From NCBI GenBank assembly GCA_963744005.1, contig CAVURU010000003.1:930001-994000 (forward strand): 64,000 nucleotides of DNA, in the 5' to 3' direction. Position 1 is the first letter of the stretch; each line of letters starts with the position of its first letter. Below, piece by piece: positions 26,642 to 34,989 of the stretch. Under the pieces are notes generated by a model. It had not been told where the DNA came from and did no database searches. It was given only the letters and a program-made list of their open reading frames with translations. The translations under genes and the position numbers were made by a program. The stretch comes from Palsa-504 sp963744005. Its GTDB lineage: Bacteria > Actinomycetota > Actinomycetes > Streptosporangiales > Streptosporangiaceae.

Positions 26642-27358
26642 ATGGGGGTGTCGTTGAGCGTATTCACCAGCCTTCAGGTCGACTCCGCGCTCTCCTATGC
26701 CATCGCGATCGTGCTGCCCGCACTGGACGCGATCGTCCCGCTGGTCCCGAGCGAGACCGCGATCATCGCGCTGGGCGTGGCCACGGCGGGCAGCACCGAC
26801 CCGCGGATCGCGCTGCTGATCGCCTGCGCGGCGTTCGGCGCGTTCCTGGGCGACAACCTCTCCTACCTCATCGGCCGCCGGTTTGGCCCGTGGGCGGAGC
26901 GGCGGTTCTTCTCCAGCGAGAAGGGCGCCCGGCAGCGCGACTGGGCGGTCAGCTCCCTGGACCGGTTCGGGATGCAGATGATCATCGTGTGCCGGTTCAT
27001 CCCGGGCGGCCGGACCGCGATCACGCTGACCTGCGGGGTCATCGGCTACAACCGCCGCAAGTTCATGATCGCCACCGCGATCGCGGCCGTCATCTGGGCC
27101 CTGTACGCCTTCTTCATCGGGCGGCTGGGCGGCGTGGCCTTCGAGGACAAGCCCTGGCTCGGGTTCCTGGTCGCGTTCGGCGGCACCGCGGTGATCAGCG
27201 GGCTGATCGAGGCGGGCCGGCGGATCAGGGCGCACGTCAAGGCGCGGCGGACCACGCCGGACGGGTCAGCGAAGGCGGACGTCCCGGAACGGATGAACGA
27301 GACGCCGGCCCGGACGAACGAGACGCCGGAATCAGCCGCCGGGAATCACGGCTCCTGA
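26642..27358 (+). CDS. DedA family membrane protein
   Basis: 238 residues. The VTT/SNARE-associated fold is recognised by PLVPSETAIIALGVA, FLGDNLSYLIGRRFG and the conserved VCRFIPGGRTAITLTCG with helices around it. DedA proteins act as lipid (undecaprenyl phosphate or phospholipid) flippases and need proton motive force. The tail from about residue 205 is hydrophilic with a repeated ERMNETPART/NETPES pattern. ATG 26642 is uncertain: TATGCT lies 11 bases upstream and no ribosome site is clear. It lies between TerC and a DMT transporter, all in one direction. Confidence 0.87.
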   Translation: MGVSLSVFTSLQVDSALSYAIAIVLPALDAIVPLVPSETAIIALGVATAGSTDPRIALLIACAAFGAFLGDNLSYLIGRRFGPWAERRFFSSEKGARQRDWAVSSLDRFGMQMIIVCRFIPGGRTAITLTCGVIGYNRRKFMIATAIAAVIWALYAFFIGRLGGVAFEDKPWLGFLVAFGGTAVISGLIEAGRRIRAHVKARRTTPDGSAKADVPERMNETPARTNETPESAAGNHGS

Positions 27359-27413
27359 GCGACGCACGGCGAAGCCGGATCAGCTGACCAGCGGGATTCG
27401 CTGGTGCTGCTGA

Positions 27414-27419
27414 TACTGT
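27414..27419 (+). promoter_or_regulatory. Leaderless -10 element of the DMT gene
   Basis: TACTGT, 7 bases, then GTG 27427. Confidence 0.5.
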
Positions 27420-27426
27420 GCGCAGG

Positions 27427-28263
27427 GTGGCGCCGATATGGGCCGGCCTGACGGTCGCGTTTGCCTCCGCGCTGGTGACCAACACGGCCTACTCGCTGGA
27501 GCACGACGCGGTGGCGACCCTGCCGCCGCTGTCGGCGAGCCACCCGCTCACGTCAGCCCGGCTCGTGCTGGGCAACCGGCGCTGGCTGCTGGCGTTCGGC
27601 GCCGAGACGGCGGGCTGGCTGCTGTACGTGGCCGCCCTGCGGCTGGCCCCGCTGTCGCTGGTGCAGGCGGTCGCGGCCTCCGGCGTCGCCGTGCTGGCCT
27701 TCGCCACCGCGCGCGGGCATCCGTCCCGGCTGGCCCGCCGCGAGCAGGTGGCCGTGGTGCTGGCCGTGGCCGGGCTGGCCCTGCTGTCGCTATCCCTGGT
27801 GGACACCGCGGAAGCCGACCGGCGCCCGGCCGCGCTCGGCGTCATCATCTGGCTGGCCGCGTGCGGCGGCGGCGCAGTCCTGCTGATCGCCACGCCGACG
27901 CGTTTCGCCCGCGCCGCGTCGCTGGGGCTGGCCGCCGGGCTGCTGTTCGCCGACGGTGACGTGTCGGCCAAGCTGGTGGGTTACGGCGGGTGGTGGCTGC
28001 TCGCGCTGATCACGCTCATCGTGGCCTACCTGATCGGCACCAGCGTGCTGCAGTGGGCCTACCAGCGGGGTGACGCGCTGACCGCGGCCGGGCTGGCCAC
28101 GATGGCGACCAACGCGGTCCCGATCGCCGCCGGGTTCGTGCTGTTCGGCGAGACGCTGCCGCACGGCGGCCGGGCGGTGCTACAGGTCGCGGCGTTCGGC
28201 TGCCTGGTAGCCAGCGCGGTGGCGCTCGGGCATCAGCAGGCACCGCAGGAGAAATCCGAGTAG
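27427..28263 (+). CDS. DMT (EamA-like) transporter
   Basis: 278 residues with about nine to ten hydrophobic helices in two halves. An internal similarity between the segments around ALRLAPLSLVQAVAASGVAVL and AYQRGDALTAAGLATMATN is typical of EamA/SMR-derived carriers. The substrate is unknown; exporters of metabolites or small cations are common in the family. The GTG at 27427 is fixed by TACTGT-N7-GTG; another GTG at 27418 would add three residues. Followed by a MerR gene with its own promoter. Confidence 0.75.
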   Translation: MAPIWAGLTVAFASALVTNTAYSLEHDAVATLPPLSASHPLTSARLVLGNRRWLLAFGAETAGWLLYVAALRLAPLSLVQAVAASGVAVLAFATARGHPSRLARREQVAVVLAVAGLALLSLSLVDTAEADRRPAALGVIIWLAACGGGAVLLIATPTRFARAASLGLAAGLLFADGDVSAKLVGYGGWWLLALITLIVAYLIGTSVLQWAYQRGDALTAAGLATMATNAVPIAAGFVLFGETLPHGGRAVLQVAAFGCLVASAVALGHQQAPQEKSE

Positions 28264-28275
28264 TCTCACTGCGAC

Positions 28276-28306
28276 TTGCGCTGGAGCGCACTCTAACTCG
28301 TAGGCT
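28276..28306 (+). promoter_or_regulatory. MerR-type promoter with 19-bp spacer and operator
   Basis: -35-like TTGCGC (28276-28281) and -10 TAGGCT (28301-28306) are 19 bases apart, the stretched spacing that MerR proteins correct by untwisting DNA. Between them lies the near-palindrome TGGAG-CGCA-CTCTA (28282-28295). The -10 is 7 bases before GTG 28314, so the transcript is leaderless. Confidence 0.65.
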
Positions 28307-28313
28307 TTACATC

Positions 28314-28694
28314 GTGACGACCTGGACGACCGGCGAGGCGGCTGAGAAATGCGGCCTCTCGCAGCACACCCTGCGCTGGTATGAGCGCATCGGTCTGCTG
28401 GCGCCGATCGCGCGCGGCAGCGACGGGCGGTGGCGGTTCAGCGACGCCGACCTGGACTGGCTGTCGCTGCTGACCAAGCTGCGGGCCACCGGGATGCCGG
28501 TGCGGAACATGCAGCGCTACGCCGAGCTGGTCCGGTCCGGCGCGGGTCACCAGGAGCGGATCGAGCTGCTCAGAAGTCACCGCGACCAGGTCCGCCGGGA
28601 TCTCACCGCCCAGCGGGAATGCCTGAAGCTCCTGGACGCGAAGATCACCTACTACGACAACTGCGCAGCCGACGTACCCCGGGGCCGGTCCTGA
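28314..28694 (+). CDS. MerR family transcriptional regulator
   Basis: 126 residues. The winged helix-turn-helix reads WTTGEAAEKCGLSQHTLRWYERIGLL (opening WTTGEAAEKCGLS) and the wing SDGRWRF. The dimerisation helix covers residues 75-115. There is no Cys pair for metals (one Cys in NCAADV), placing it with the aldehyde/electrophile or small-molecule MerR group usually found beside aldo/keto reductases. It is expected to autoregulate from its 19-bp-spaced promoter and to control the reductase 56 bases downstream. Confidence 0.9.
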   Translation: MTTWTTGEAAEKCGLSQHTLRWYERIGLLAPIARGSDGRWRFSDADLDWLSLLTKLRATGMPVRNMQRYAELVRSGAGHQERIELLRSHRDQVRRDLTAQRECLKLLDAKITYYDNCAADVPRGRS

Positions 28695-28750
28695 ACCAGA
28701 TCGGGCCTGCACGACACTCAGCCGATCAGCGCGACGGAAGGTAGGCCCCT

Positions 28751-29794
28751 ATGCGGTTTCGGACGCTCGGCGGTACCGGTATGCGGGTGAGCACCTATTG
28801 CCTCGGGGCGATGATGTTCGGGCCCCGGGGCAACCCCGATCACGACGAGTGCGCACGGATCATCCATACCGCGCTGGACGGCGGGATCAACTTCATCGAC
28901 ACCGCCGACGTGTACTCCCAGGGCGAGTCGGAGGAGATCGTCGGGAAGGCGCTGAAAGGCCGCCGCGAGGACGTCATCCTGGCCACCAAGGCACACGGGT
29001 CGATGGGCCGCGACATCAACATGAAGGGAAACTCCCGGCGCTGGCTGGTCCGCGAAGTGGAGAACAGCCTGCGCCGGCTGCAGACCGACTACCTGGACTT
29101 GTACCAGATCCACCGGCCGGACTTCCACACTGACATCGAGGAGACCCTGTCGGCGCTGTCGGATCTGGTCCACTCAGGGAAGGTCCGGGCCGTCGGGTCC
29201 TCGACCTTCCCGGCCGAGCAGATCGTCGAGGCGCAGTGGACGGCGGAGAAGCGCGGGCTGGTCCGGTTCCGGTCTGAGCAGCCGCCGTACTCGATCTTCG
29301 TCCGGGGTATCGAGAGCTCGATCCTGCCGACGTGCGAGAAGTACGGGATGGGGGTCATCCCGTGGAGCCCGCTGGCCGCCGGGTGGCTCACCGGCCGGAT
29401 CCGCCGGGAGACCAGTTCCACGGCCGAGCGGTCCCGCCGGCTGTCGGACAGCTTCGATCCGTCGCTGCCGGTGAACCGGGTCAAGCTGGACGCGGTCGAG
29501 GAGCTGATCAAGGTGGCGGCCGAGGCGGGCTGCTCGCTGACCCACATGGCCATGGCGTTCGTCGTCACCCACCCGGCCGTGACGGCGGCCATCATCGGGC
29601 CGCGGACCATGGACCAGCTCACCGACCTGCTGGCCGGCGCGGACGTCACCCTGGGCGACGACATCCTGGACCGCATCGACCAGATCGTCCCGCCGGGCGT
29701 CAACCTCAATCCCGCTGACGGCGGCTTCGAGGCCCGGGCGCTGAGCGACGGGGCCAGCCGCCGCCGCCCGCTGGACCGCCGCTCAGCCGCGTAA
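28751..29794 (+). CDS. Aldo/keto reductase
   Basis: 347 residues, intact. The catalytic tetrad is visible: Asp and Tyr in FIDTADVYSQGESEE, Lys in VILATKAHG and His in DLYQIHRPD. The C-terminal NADPH-binding region includes HPAVTAAIIGPRTMDQL. It closely resembles YajO/Tas-type oxidoreductases with a broad range of aldehydes and ketones. ATG 28751 follows GGAAGGTAG. It forms an operon with the MerR gene, so an electrophilic substrate probably induces it. Confidence 0.92.
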   Translation: MRFRTLGGTGMRVSTYCLGAMMFGPRGNPDHDECARIIHTALDGGINFIDTADVYSQGESEEIVGKALKGRREDVILATKAHGSMGRDINMKGNSRRWLVREVENSLRRLQTDYLDLYQIHRPDFHTDIEETLSALSDLVHSGKVRAVGSSTFPAEQIVEAQWTAEKRGLVRFRSEQPPYSIFVRGIESSILPTCEKYGMGVIPWSPLAAGWLTGRIRRETSSTAERSRRLSDSFDPSLPVNRVKLDAVEELIKVAAEAGCSLTHMAMAFVVTHPAVTAAIIGPRTMDQLTDLLAGADVTLGDDILDRIDQIVPPGVNLNPADGGFEARALSDGASRRRPLDRRSAA

Positions 29795-29807
29795 GGGAGG
29801 GACGGAC

Positions 29808-30658
29808 ATGGAACTGGGCCTGCACATCGCCGATTTCACCTGGACCGATGGCGCGCTGGGCCGGCCCTGGCCCGGCACGCGCAGAACGCGGAGGCGGCGG
29901 GCATCACCCGGATCACGGTGATGGACCACTTCTGGCAGATCCGCGGGGTCGGGCCGGCCGAGCACGAGATGCTCGAGGCCTACACCGCGCTGGGCTTCCT
30001 GGCCGCGCACACCCAGACCGTGCGGCTGCACACCCTGGTCACGGGCGTGATCTACCGCGAGCCGGCGCTGCTGGCCAAGGCGGTCACCACCCTGGACGTG
30101 CTGTCCGGCGGCCGCGCCGGGCTGGGCGTGGGCGCCGCCTGGAACGAGGACGAGTCCGCCGGGCTGGGGTTCAGGTTCCCGCCCGTGGCCGAGCGGTTCG
30201 AGCGGCTGGAGGAAGCGCTGCAGATCTGCCTGCAAATGTGGTCGGACTCCGAGGCACCTTACGGCGGCAAGTACTACCAGCTGGGGCGGACGCTGAACTC
30301 GCCGCAGAGCCAGCAGCGCCCGCACCCGTTCCTGATGATCGGCGGCGGCGGGGAGAAGAAGACGCTGCGCCTGGTGGCCCAGTACGCCGACGCCTGCAAC
30401 ATCGGGGCCAGCGCGGCGGCCGGGCACAAGCTCGAGGTGCTGCGCCAGCACTGCGACGCAGTCAGCCGCGACTACGACCAGATCGAGAAGACCACGATGA
30501 TCCGCATCGACCCGTCCAGCACCAAGGATGACCTGGTCCGCGCGGCGGCCGAGATGAAGGACCTCGGCTTCACCGCTGCCTACGTCTACGCCAGCGGCAT
30601 CACCGAGCCGGCCGCGATCGTCGACCTGATGGCCGCGGCCCTGCCCGAGCTCCGATAG
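29808..30658 (+). CDS. LLM-class (F420-type) oxidoreductase, N-terminal frameshift
   Basis: About 282 residues when joined. ATG 29808 follows GGGAGGGACGG and starts MELGLHIADFTWTDG, then the frame fails. The next frame picks up PALARHAQNAEAAGITRITV with MDHFWQIRGVG and runs to 30658. A missing C in GGGCCGGCCC near 29862-29866 accounts for the shift. Signatures are LLAKAVTTLDVLSGGRAGLG with GAAWNEDE, and FLMIGGGGEKKTLRLVAQYAD, typical of F420-dependent LLM reductases (TIGR03560-like). Substrate unknown. It lies 13 bases after the aldo/keto reductase, in the same operon. Confidence 0.83.
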
Positions 30659-30692
30659 CCATCGCCGCCGCTGACCGAGGCGGCCACCCAAG

Positions 30693-30834
30693 GTGTGGGT
30701 CAACTGCTACCAGGCGATGGACCCGGCGGTGCCGTTCGGCAGCTACAAGATGAGCGGCTACGGCGCGTGAGGACGGCATCCACCACGTCGAGGAGTACCC
30801 CAACACCAAGGCGGCCTGGATCAAGACCTCCTAG
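30693..30834 (+). pseudogene. C-terminal remnant of an aldehyde dehydrogenase
   Basis: Only the last 45 or so codons remain: VWVNCYQAMDPAVPFG and SYKMSGYG, then after a frame break at about 30766-30771, DGIHHVEEYPNTKAAWIKTS and TAG 30832. This is the oligomerisation tail of ALDH. The catalytic Cys, Glu and NAD-binding domains are absent. It lies just downstream of the LLM gene, so an ALDH gene was deleted here. Confidence 0.72.
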
Positions 30835-30982
30835 ACCGGTCCAGCCGGCCCGCGTGCGGCCGGGCGCTCGGGAACGAGTGCCCGGCCACGCGGCTGTCCG
30901 GGGCCTGTTGCCTGCATTGACACCACGGTGAGCAGCAAAATAAAGTCTCAATCCGGACCACATAGCGGGAATGGGAGAAGGT

Positions 30983-31013
30983 CCGCGCACGGTCCGATTA
31001 GACCGTGGCGCGG
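30983..31013. promoter_or_regulatory. Inverted repeat upstream of the MMPL gene
   Basis: CCGCGCACGGTC, a 6-base centre, then GACCGTG and GCGCGG (one unpaired G). The repeat is 12 bases per arm and lies 70 bases before GTG 31083 in an otherwise gene-free stretch (30835-31082). It may be a repressor operator for the transporter, or a terminator for upstream transcription since a T-rich run follows at 31014-31036. Confidence 0.5.
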
Positions 31014-31082
31014 TTTATCGGAATCTTTTTCTGCATTTCCGTTACTTGGTCTGCGCCGTCTGGCTCACGAGGGGGGATTGAC

Positions 31083-33326
31083 GTGAACCGCTTGCTGGAA
31101 CGGCTCGGCGGGTTCTCAGCCAGATGGCGTTGGGCCGTCATAATCGCCTGGCTGGTCATTCTGGTCGGCACCGTACTGGCCCGGCACGCCTTCGGCGGAG
31201 AATACGTCAATAACTTCACCGTATCGGGCACCGGATCGGCGACCGGCCAGGATGTGCTGAACGCCGATTTCCCGCAGCAGGGCGGTTACGCGGGCCAGAT
31301 CGTCTTTCACTCGCCCAGTGGAAAGGTGTCCGCTGACACCGACCAGGTGAACCAGGCCACGGCCAACGTGGCCAAGCTGCCCGACGTCATCAAGGCGGTC
31401 AGCCCGTTCGCCTCCTCCAGTTCCACCGCGGTCTCCCAGGACGGCACCATCGCCTACTCCAGCGTGTCCTGGAGCGTGAACCCCAGCACGCTTGACAGCG
31501 ACTACCTGAACAGCCTGAACAAGGCCGTCGAGCCGGCCAGGGCGGCCGGGCTTCAGGTCGAGTACGGCGGCGGCGCGGGCCAGATCGGCCAGCAGACCGA
31601 CGACCTGAAGTCGGAGGTCATCGGCCTGACCTGCGCGCTGATCCTGCTGCTGTTCATGTTCGGCTCGCTGATCGCGGCGGCCATCCCGCTGCTGTCGGCG
31701 ATCTTCAGCGTCGGGGCCGGGCTGTCGCTGCTCGGGCTGCTGGCCGCGGCTATGACCTTCCCCACCACCGCGCCCACCATCGCCACCCTGCTCGGGCTCG
31801 GAGTGGCCGTCGACTACGGGCTGTTCCTGGTGGCCCGGCACCGTGAGCAGCTGGACAGCGGTATGGACGTGGTGACGTCCGCGGCGCGGGCCGAGGCGAC
31901 GTCGGGCGCGGCCATCGTGGTCGCGGGCAGCACGGTGGTCATCTCGATCCTGGGCCTGTACGTGTCCGGCGTGGCCTTCGTGGGCTCGCTGGGCCTGGCC
32001 GCCGCGATCGTCGTCGCGGTCACCATGCTGGCCGCGCTGACCCTGGTCCCGGCGTTCATGGGCGTGGCCAAGACGAACGTGCGGTCGCTCCGGTCCCGGT
32101 TCCAGGCCAGGAAGGCCGGCATCTCGGCGCAGGAGCAGGCCGCCCGCAGCGCCGCCACGACGACCGAGCACCATGAGCACAGCGCGTTCGCCCGCTGGGG
32201 CCGCAAGGTCAGCGACCGGCCCTGGCCGTGGGCCATCGCCAGCGTGGCGGTGCTGATCATCCTGGCCATCCCGCTGTTCTCCATCACCCTGGGGCAGCCC
32301 GACAACGGCACGAACCCGACCTCGGAGAGCAACCGGCGGGCCTTCGACCTGATCTCGCAGGGGTTCGGGCCCGGAGTGAACGGCCCGCTCGTGGTGGTCG
32401 TCGACCTGCCCAAGCAGTCCTCCTCGGACAACCAGACGCTGCTCAACACCATGACCAAGGACGTGGCGGCCACCCCAGGGGTGGCCTCGGTCGGGCCGCC
32501 GACGGTGAACCAGGCCGGGACCACGGCCCTGTTCAGCGTGGTCCCGACGACCAGGCCGCAGGCGGTGCAGACCGAGAACCTGGTCAACCAGCTCCGCGAC
32601 GACGTGCTGCCCAAGGAGCACGCGACCAGCTACGTCACCGGGACTACGGCCGGCACGGTCGACTTCACCGAGCGGATCACCGGGCGGATGGTCTGGCTCA
32701 TCCTGACCGTGGTCGTGGTCGCCTTCATCCTGCTCACCATGGCCTTCCGGTCGGTGGTCATCGCGACCAAGGCCGCGATCATGAACCTGCTGTCCATCGG
32801 GGCGGCCTACGGCGTCATCGTGGCCATCTTCCAGTGGGGCTGGGGCAAGAGCCTGATCGGCCTGCAGACCACGCTGCCGATTCCCGCTTACGTGCCGATG
32901 CTGGTGTTCGCGATCGTCTTCGGCCTGTCGATGGACTACGAGGTCTTCCTGCTGTCCCGGGTGCACGAGGCGTGGCTTGAGACCGGCGACGCGCACCGCA
33001 GCGTGGCCATCGGCATCGGCGCGACGGCCCGGGTCATCACCACGGCGGCGGCCATCATGGTGACGGTCTTCGCCAGCTTCGTGCTGGATGACGACCCCAC
33101 GGTGAAGATGCTCGCCATCGGGATGGCCTTCGCCGTGCTAATCGACGCGTCCCTGGTCCGGATGGTGCTGGTGCCCGCGGTGATGTCTCTGCTGGGCTCG
33201 CACGCCTGGTGGATACCGCGGTGGCTGGACCGCATCCTGCCGCAGCTGCAGCTCGAGGGCACCATCGAGGAGGCCGAGGCGGCGCCCGGCAAGTCAGCGC
33301 CGATGAGCGGGGCCACGCCCGGGTAA
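31083..33326 (+). CDS. MMPL family RND transporter
   Basis: 747 residues. Two RND repeats each have an extracytoplasmic domain (about 40-165 and 410-535) after a first helix, then a five-helix bundle. Conserved MMPL features include LLGLGVAVDYGLFLVARHRE and VFAIVFGLSMDYEVFLLSRV, with membrane Asp-Tyr pairs used for proton coupling. It probably exports lipids or siderophore-like compounds. GTG 31083 is chosen for AGGGGGGAT just upstream; the frame is open further 5' without homology. The C-terminal 25 residues are charged. Confidence 0.92.
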   Translation: MNRLLERLGGFSARWRWAVIIAWLVILVGTVLARHAFGGEYVNNFTVSGTGSATGQDVLNADFPQQGGYAGQIVFHSPSGKVSADTDQVNQATANVAKLPDVIKAVSPFASSSSTAVSQDGTIAYSSVSWSVNPSTLDSDYLNSLNKAVEPARAAGLQVEYGGGAGQIGQQTDDLKSEVIGLTCALILLLFMFGSLIAAAIPLLSAIFSVGAGLSLLGLLAAAMTFPTTAPTIATLLGLGVAVDYGLFLVARHREQLDSGMDVVTSAARAEATSGAAIVVAGSTVVISILGLYVSGVAFVGSLGLAAAIVVAVTMLAALTLVPAFMGVAKTNVRSLRSRFQARKAGISAQEQAARSAATTTEHHEHSAFARWGRKVSDRPWPWAIASVAVLIILAIPLFSITLGQPDNGTNPTSESNRRAFDLISQGFGPGVNGPLVVVVDLPKQSSSDNQTLLNTMTKDVAATPGVASVGPPTVNQAGTTALFSVVPTTRPQAVQTENLVNQLRDDVLPKEHATSYVTGTTAGTVDFTERITGRMVWLILTVVVVAFILLTMAFRSVVIATKAAIMNLLSIGAAYGVIVAIFQWGWGKSLIGLQTTLPIPAYVPMLVFAIVFGLSMDYEVFLLSRVHEAWLETGDAHRSVAIGIGATARVITTAAAIMVTVFASFVLDDDPTVKMLAIGMAFAVLIDASLVRMVLVPAVMSLLGSHAWWIPRWLDRILPQLQLEGTIEEAEAAPGKSAPMSGATPG

Positions 33327-33329
33327 CCG

Positions 33330-33588
33330 CCCGGCGGCGATGACGCGCAGGTCCCGGGCCGGGGCCTGGCCGCGACGGCGGCCTTGATGGCGATGGTCGA
33401 GGACAGCTCGGCGGCGGGCACGCCGCTGCGGCGGTCAGCCAGACCGGGAGCAGGTACTCGGCCACGGTCATGCTGGCCGCGATCCGCAGCCGGGAGTCGC
33501 GCTCGCGGCGCAGCGCGATCACGCCCGCGTCCAGCGCCGCGGCCACGTCCACCGCGACCTGAGCCCAGCCCGCGACCAGGGGCCCGGC
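33330..33588 (-). pseudogene. LysR family regulator remnant with internal deletion
   Basis: On the minus strand, 33588 to about 33430 reads GPLVAGWAQVAVDVAAALDAG and SRLRIAASMTVAEYLLPVWL, the linker and start of the co-inducer domain of an LysR protein. Then the frame changes and 33421 to about 33370 reads ELSSTIAIKAAVAA, which belongs near the C-terminus. The DNA-binding domain and roughly 120 residues of the sensor domain are missing. No function is expected. Confidence 0.6.
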
Positions 33589-33720
33589 CCCTGCTGCTGG
33601 CCTGCTACGCCATGTTCGGCCTCAGCCTGTTCGCGTCGGGGGTCATCATCGCGGCGATCTGGTCGCGGATGGTGCACTACCGGACCCTGCCCGCGGTGCT
33701 GGTGGCCAGCTGGCTGATCG
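33582..33720 (+). pseudogene. TDT/TehA-type anion transporter remnant
   Basis: About 46 codons (RPLLLACYAMFGLSLFASGV, then IIAAIWSRMVHYRTLPAVLV) match an internal two-helix segment of SLAC1/TehA-family carriers. Both ends are lost. It abuts the LysR remnant head to head. In actinobacteria I have the impression that LysR and TDT genes are often divergent neighbours, so one deletion probably fused the pair. Confidence 0.5.
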
Positions 33721-33723
33721 TGG

Positions 33724-34305
33724 CTACGCGTACCGCGCGGGGCGCGGCAGCCGGGGGGCTGCTGCGGCCGGGCCGGGCGCGGCCGCCAGGCGGTAGCCGG
33801 TCAGCGCCATGTACAGCCAGGTAAGACCCCAGAGCAGGCCGAGCAGGATGAAGTGCACCACCTTGTCGAAGGAGTAGAACGGCGCGGCGATCAGGCCGCC
33901 GGCCAGCACGATCAGCGGGGCCCATTCGGGCGGCCCGGTCAGGACGCCCGCCCGCACGGTGGCCGCGCCGAGCAGGGCCAGGCCGATGAACATCGCCATG
34001 ATGGATGTCACGATGGCCTGGTCGACCGCCGCGCCGGGCCGGACCTCGAGCACGACCGAGACCCCGATGCGGATGACGTGGCCCGCGATGGCCAGCCCGC
34101 CGCCGATCAGCGCGAGCCGGCGCGTCGCGACGCCGGCCGCCAGCCAGACGATGATGCTGGCGATCATGCCCGCGTTGGCGAGCGCCCACAGCGCCTCAAA
34201 CGGCCGGCCGGTGATGGCGGGATACCTGAAGACGCACGCCAGGAGGCCGTAGCTGACCTGGATGACGGCACCGGCGACAGCCACGCGGGCAGCCAGCTTG
34301 ATCAT
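33724..34305 (-). CDS. Conserved integral membrane protein
   Basis: 193 residues with about five to six hydrophobic helices (for example ALANAGMIASIIVWLAAGVA and FIGLALLGAATVRAG). The first part, AVAGAVIQVSYGLLACVFR, resembles DUF4386-like or unnamed membrane proteins, but I cannot assign a family. The ATG at 34305 gives a natural N-terminus; ATG 34332 would add nine residues. It is divergent to a tetR gene across an A+T-rich palindrome, so repression by that TetR is likely. No function proposed. Confidence 0.6.
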   Translation of the reverse strand: MIKLAARVAVAGAVIQVSYGLLACVFRYPAITGRPFEALWALANAGMIASIIVWLAAGVATRRLALIGGGLAIAGHVIRIGVSVVLEVRPGAAVDQAIVTSIMAMFIGLALLGAATVRAGVLTGPPEWAPLIVLAGGLIAAPFYSFDKVVHFILLGLLWGLTWLYMALTGYRLAAAPGPAAAAPRLPRPARYA

Positions 34306-34330
34306 GGGAGGCTCACTCTCACTAGCTGTC

Positions 34331-34355
34331 ATCACTAGAGTTCATAACTAGTGAT
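34331..34355. promoter_or_regulatory. Palindromic operator between tetR and membrane protein genes
   Basis: ATCACTAG at 34331-34338 and CTAGTGAT at 34348-34355 form perfect 8-base arms around 9 bases. A further ACTAG half-site lies upstream at 34321-34325. The block is A+T-rich in a G+C-rich setting and touches both promoters. Confidence 0.65.
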
Positions 34356-34364
34356 AGTCATTAG

Positions 34365-34370
34365 TAGACT
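34365..34370 (+). promoter_or_regulatory. Leaderless -10 element of the tetR gene
   Basis: TAGACT, 7 bases, then GTG 34378. It selects this start over GTG 34351, which lies inside the operator. Confidence 0.55.
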
Positions 34371-34377
34371 CCGGGCT

Positions 34378-34989
34378 GTGAGCCCTGTCAACCGCCGCGC
34401 TCGCAGCGACGCCACCCGCGCCCGGATCATCGGCAGCGCGTACGAGCTGTTCCGCCAGAACGGCTACCGGCCCACCACCATGCAGCTGATCGCTGACGCG
34501 GCCGGCGTGGCGGTGCAGACGGTGTACTTCGCCTTCCACACCAAGGACGACCTGCTGCGGTCGGTGTTCGAATGGACCGTGCTGGGCGAGGACGGCCGCC
34601 CGCCTGCGCTGCAGGACTGGCACGTCGAGGCCATGGCCGCGCCCGACGCGCGACAGGCGATCCCGCTGCTGTTCGCGGGCGTCGGCGCGATCAACGCCCG
34701 GATGGCACCCCTGCTGCCCGTGTTCCAGGCCGCCGTCCAGGAGCCGGCCGGGGAGATCTACGCCCAGTCCGAACAGCTGCGCCGCTCCGACATGGGCGAC
34801 CTGGGCCGGGCGCTGAGCGACAAGACGCCGCTGCGCGCCGGAATGACGCACCAGCGTGCCGCTGACCTGCTGTTCGCGCTGACCGGGCCGGCCCTCTACC
34901 GGGACCTGGTGCTCGAGGCCGGCTGGGCGCCGGCCGAGTGGGCCCGCTGGGGATCAGATGCTCTCATCCGGGACCTGTTCGGGGAGTAG
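34378..34989 (+). CDS. TetR/AcrR family transcriptional regulator
   Basis: 203 residues. The helix-turn-helix includes RSDATRARIIGSAYELF and TTMQLIADAAGVAVQTVYFAF (residues 33-52). The C-terminal helical domain (DLLFALTGPALYRDLVLEAGW) is of the TetR_C_7-like type. It probably represses itself and the divergent membrane protein through the palindrome at 34331. The end overlaps the convergent MmgE/PrpD gene by 36 bases. Confidence 0.9.
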   Translation: MSPVNRRARSDATRARIIGSAYELFRQNGYRPTTMQLIADAAGVAVQTVYFAFHTKDDLLRSVFEWTVLGEDGRPPALQDWHVEAMAAPDARQAIPLLFAGVGAINARMAPLLPVFQAAVQEPAGEIYAQSEQLRRSDMGDLGRALSDKTPLRAGMTHQRAADLLFALTGPALYRDLVLEAGWAPAEWARWGSDALIRDLFGE

